DNA of 7,440 nt from a bacterium (lineage in GTDB: Bacteria > Cyanobacteriota > Vampirovibrionia > Gastranaerophilales > Gastranaerophilaceae), in NCBI GenBank assembly GCA_024408905.1, contig JAKSUP010000061.1, forward strand, positions 1 to 7,440. The letters are read 5' to 3'. The notes below the pieces were generated by a model, which saw nothing but the letters and a program-made list of their open reading frames with translations, was not told the DNA's origin and ran no database searches. Shown in pieces: positions 5,257 to 7,440 of the stretch (position 1 is its first letter; each line of letters begins with the position of its first letter). Position numbers and translations under genes: made by a program.

Positions 5257-6312
5257 ATGAAGGTTAAATGTTTACCGATGGGAACAATCCCATATGATAA
5301 TATCGATTATGCAGCAAGGATGGTTGAAAAACTTTTTGAAAAAAATCCGGCATTATTTTTGTTACCAAAATTGTCTGAAGAAGATAATGTTGAAAAATAT
5401 ACACTTAAAGGTTTTCCTTGTACAAAATTTAAAGATGGAAAGTATTTAATAAAGACCAGTACATCAGCTTCCGAAGGAGCCCTTGAAGAACTGGATCAAG
5501 ATTATAATAACCTAACTTTAGAGAATATGGAAAAATATTCTTTTGAGACAGTTTTTATGAAAAAGTATTTGGCAATTATTAAAAAATACAAATGTCCAAA
5601 TGCAACATTTAATCTGTTAGGTCCGTATACCATTTCTCAAAAACTTCATAATGTAAATAAAGGTGAAGAAGATTTGATGCTTATAACGGAGAAATTGTAT
5701 AAAAAACTTTTTGTTCAAGCTATTTGTATGAAAGCATTGTGGTTTATTAATGAAATAAAGAAAGCATGTCCTACTACAAAACCGATTGTTGTACTAGAAG
5801 AACCAATGTTAAACAAAATTGGAAATATGAAACGTGAAAGTGAAGTTTTTACGGAAGAAACCCTTATCGGTATATATTCTAAAATAGTTGAAAAATTAAA
5901 AGAAGCCGGTGCTATGGTAGCTGTACACAGCACAGAAAAAAGTGCTTGGCAAGTGCCAATTAAAGCAGGAGTGGATATAATTTCGTTCGATGCATACAAT
6001 AATCCGAACAATTTGTGTATAATTCCTGAAATAGTAACTGATTATTTAGAAAATGGTGGAAAAATTAATTGGGCAATTATTCCCGTAATTTCTGAATCTG
6101 CTGTTAAAGCATTAAGTATAGATTTTTTGACAACAAGATTGATAAACACTATGCAAGGTTTAATCTTGGCGGGAGTCCCCGAACATTTAGTTTATAACCA
6201 CGCAACCGTATCAACAAACGGAAATACTGATAAGTTGCCGATTATTTTTTCAGAGAAGGCTTTAATGCTTTCTACCCAATTAGCTAAAAAAATTCCTACG
6301 GTAAAAAATTAG
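5257..6312 (+). CDS. MetE C-terminal / UROD-like TIM-barrel protein lacking zinc cysteines
   Basis: This encodes 351 residues resembling the stand-alone MetE-like (COG0620-type, UROD/MetE superfamily) TIM barrels related to cobalamin-independent methionine synthase. Recognisable family positions are CLPMGTIP (5-12), LLPKLSEEDN (35-44), FNLLGPYT (118-125), VVLEEPML (178-185), VHSTEKSAW (223-231), GVDIISFDAY (238-247) and INWAIIPV (270-277). Relatives usually have an H-C-C-G-N segment, where the second Cys is a zinc ligand, and a C-terminal 'PSCG'. Here the segment reads H224-S-T, and the C-terminal stretch reads ATVSTNGN (316-323), so both zinc cysteines seem to be missing. Canonical zinc-dependent transfer of a methyl group to homocysteine is therefore doubtful; the substrate is unknown. 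The gene lies downstream of rplI beyond a strong hairpin and its stop overlaps the convergent gene's stop. The family call is fairly safe, but the molecular role is open. Confidence 0.72.
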   Translation: MKVKCLPMGTIPYDNIDYAARMVEKLFEKNPALFLLPKLSEEDNVEKYTLKGFPCTKFKDGKYLIKTSTSASEGALEELDQDYNNLTLENMEKYSFETVFMKKYLAIIKKYKCPNATFNLLGPYTISQKLHNVNKGEEDLMLITEKLYKKLFVQAICMKALWFINEIKKACPTTKPIVVLEEPMLNKIGNMKRESEVFTEETLIGIYSKIVEKLKEAGAMVAVHSTEKSAWQVPIKAGVDIISFDAYNNPNNLCIIPEIVTDYLENGGKINWAIIPVISESAVKALSIDFLTTRLINTMQGLILAGVPEHLVYNHATVSTNGNTDKLPIIFSEKALMLSTQLAKKIPTVKN

Positions 6313-7412
6313 CTTGCAGAGTTATCCAATAATATTGTATTTCTTATAAATGAATGTGCCATTAATAACAGATATGGGTTCATTTCATTTGTTGCTGACA
6401 GGTTAACCTTTGTTTCTTGTGTTGGATTTTCTGTTTTTTCTTCCGACGTTTTGATTTCTTCAATATCAATATTGGTATTCATAGCATGAGAAGTGCTTTC
6501 TTCCTGCAAATTTTTCAGTAATAAATTTTTGGGAAAATCTTCATTACATATAATGTAAATATCAACTGAGTTTGATGTAGTTAGAGTAAATACACCTTTT
6601 AAGTTTCCATAATTTTTTGTTTGAATTAAAACCGTAAGTTTAGAATCATTAGAGTCATTTTCTCCGTCCTTTGGTGTTATTTCCAAATCAAATCCAACTC
6701 CTTCGTTTAACGGAAGCCAAGGTAAATATAGCATCATAAGACTTTTTAAAGATTGAGCGTGATTTTCTGATTCTGCCATTGCGATACATGAATTTATTAT
6801 ACCAAGGGTTTCTTGAATTTGTTCGTTTGATAATCCTTGTTTTGAAGCTGATGCCATTGCAATAATTAAAGATGCTACAGCGTGCTTTCCGTTTTGTATA
6901 ATTAATTTCGAAATATCAGGCAAATTTATCATTCCACTAAAAAACATAACCATAGCATCATTTTGAGCTTTTGCATTTTGCCCTGCGTTTAATGCTGCAA
7001 CCTCAGGAGAAAGAGGATTGTCATTGAAAACTTTTGCCAAAGCACCTTGATTTCTTAACAAATCCCCATTAATGTTTCCCATTCCGAGAGTTCCACCCAT
7101 TAGAGGTCTTGCAGGATTTTGGAGAGTCAACAAAACTTCTGCCAAGTTTTGAGGCAATCCGAGAATATTTCTTATAAATAAACTTCTATCCATGCCGGCT
7201 AAAGTATTCATTTGGAGTTGTTGAGTTAAAATTTCTATATTTTGAATGTTTTGTGCAATTTGACTGTTTTGTGCTTTAGAACCTGTAACGGACGAATTTA
7301 TTTCGGGCGCAAAGTTTTGAACTTTATTTTGTTCAATATTATGAAGCTTCCTGAATAAAATTTCAGGATTTCGCAAGCTCATAAAAATTTTACCAATATT
7401 AAAACCGTCCAT
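6309..7412 (-). CDS. Hypothetical protein, Asn/Gln-rich N-terminus; faint FliK-like C-terminal strand region
   Basis: This encodes 367 residues with no clear family. The first 75 residues are polar and Asn/Gln-rich, probably partly disordered or helical. Residues 80-230 are helical with Ala/Met/Leu-rich segments (for example ASLIIAMASASK at 180-191) but no convincing signal peptide or membrane span. Then comes MLYLPWLPLNEGVGFDLEI (227-245) and a beta-type unit, KLTVLIQTKNYGNLKGVFTL (258-277) and VDIYIICNE (283-291). This beta-type unit resembles, at a distance, the C-terminal domain of flagellar hook-length proteins (FliK). An acidic Thr/Glu-rich linker (305-335) and a short helix end it. No flagellar gene is in view, so this is only a hint. 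The ATG at 7412 has AGAGGG 12 bases upstream, which is a long spacing, and the frame stays open to the window edge, so an earlier start outside cannot be excluded. Confidence 0.8.
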   Translation of the reverse strand: MDGFNIGKIFMSLRNPEILFRKLHNIEQNKVQNFAPEINSSVTGSKAQNSQIAQNIQNIEILTQQLQMNTLAGMDRSLFIRNILGLPQNLAEVLLTLQNPARPLMGGTLGMGNINGDLLRNQGALAKVFNDNPLSPEVAALNAGQNAKAQNDAMVMFFSGMINLPDISKLIIQNGKHAVASLIIAMASASKQGLSNEQIQETLGIINSCIAMAESENHAQSLKSLMMLYLPWLPLNEGVGFDLEITPKDGENDSNDSKLTVLIQTKNYGNLKGVFTLTTSNSVDIYIICNEDFPKNLLLKNLQEESTSHAMNTNIDIEEIKTSEEKTENPTQETKVNLSATNEMNPYLLLMAHSFIRNTILLDNSAS

Positions 7413-7440
7413 AGTCTTATAATACCCTCTTTTTTTTATT

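Noticed and set aside
4860..6011. Open frames opposite rplI (4860-5072) and the MetE-like gene (5715-6011)
   Set aside because: They are antisense shadows of recognised genes with no start signals.
1..7440. CRISPR arrays, insertion sequences, tRNA or rRNA genes, toxin-antitoxin modules
   Set aside because: No direct-repeat array, transposase, terminal repeats, cloverleaf or rRNA-like stretch was seen. The two small minus-strand genes overlap nothing, are spaced 41 bases apart and lack toxin or antitoxin motifs.

Overview
The window is strongly AT-rich, tightly packed bacterial DNA. It holds one gene fragment and eight complete-looking protein genes, with no RNA genes, insertion sequences or CRISPR arrays. 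The low-GC coding style, a divergent family GH77 enzyme, small proteins with an N-terminal 'N-x-[I/L]-[G/S]-F-[K/R]' motif, and a zinc-less MetE-like protein fit a gut Melainabacteria/Vampirovibrionia (Gastranaerophilales-type) genome. This placement is an impression from protein style; nothing in the window proves it, and a low-GC Firmicute is not excluded.

Layout, left to right. The 3' end of an unrecognised gene (to 101) is followed 2 bases later by rlmN (104-1126, +). Two small unknown genes on the minus strand, 1132-1488 and 1530-1847, come next; the first converges on rlmN with only a 5-base gap. A divergent intergenic region carries a 20-bp near-palindrome (1911-1930) and leads to a secreted protein of unknown function (1978-2586, +). 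A bidirectional terminator (2588-2623) separates that gene from a convergent GH77 4-alpha-glucanotransferase gene (malQ-like, 2640-4490, -). A second divergent region (4491-4674) carries candidate promoters for both sides and an inverted repeat over the malQ-side promoter. Ribosomal protein L9 (rplI, 4675-5178, +) follows, then a strong hairpin (5201-5238) and a MetE/UROD-like gene (5257-6312, +). The MetE-like gene's stop codon overlaps the stop codon of a large unknown minus-strand gene (6309-7412).

The genes do not form one pathway. Two serve the ribosome (RlmN modifies 23S rRNA; L9 is a structural protein), one serves alpha-glucan metabolism (MalQ), and one belongs to a methyltransferase fold family but appears to have lost its zinc cysteines. 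The rest cannot be assigned. Three start sites were moved downstream because a good Shine-Dalgarno sequence sits inside the longest open frame: the two small minus-strand genes' neighbours at 1847 and 4490, and the MetE-like gene at 5257; the gene at 1488 was also shortened by two codons.

I see no convincing new multi-gene system. The best leads are the shared N-terminal motif in the two small genes, the zinc-ligand loss in the MetE-like protein, and the operator-like repeats at the two divergent promoters.
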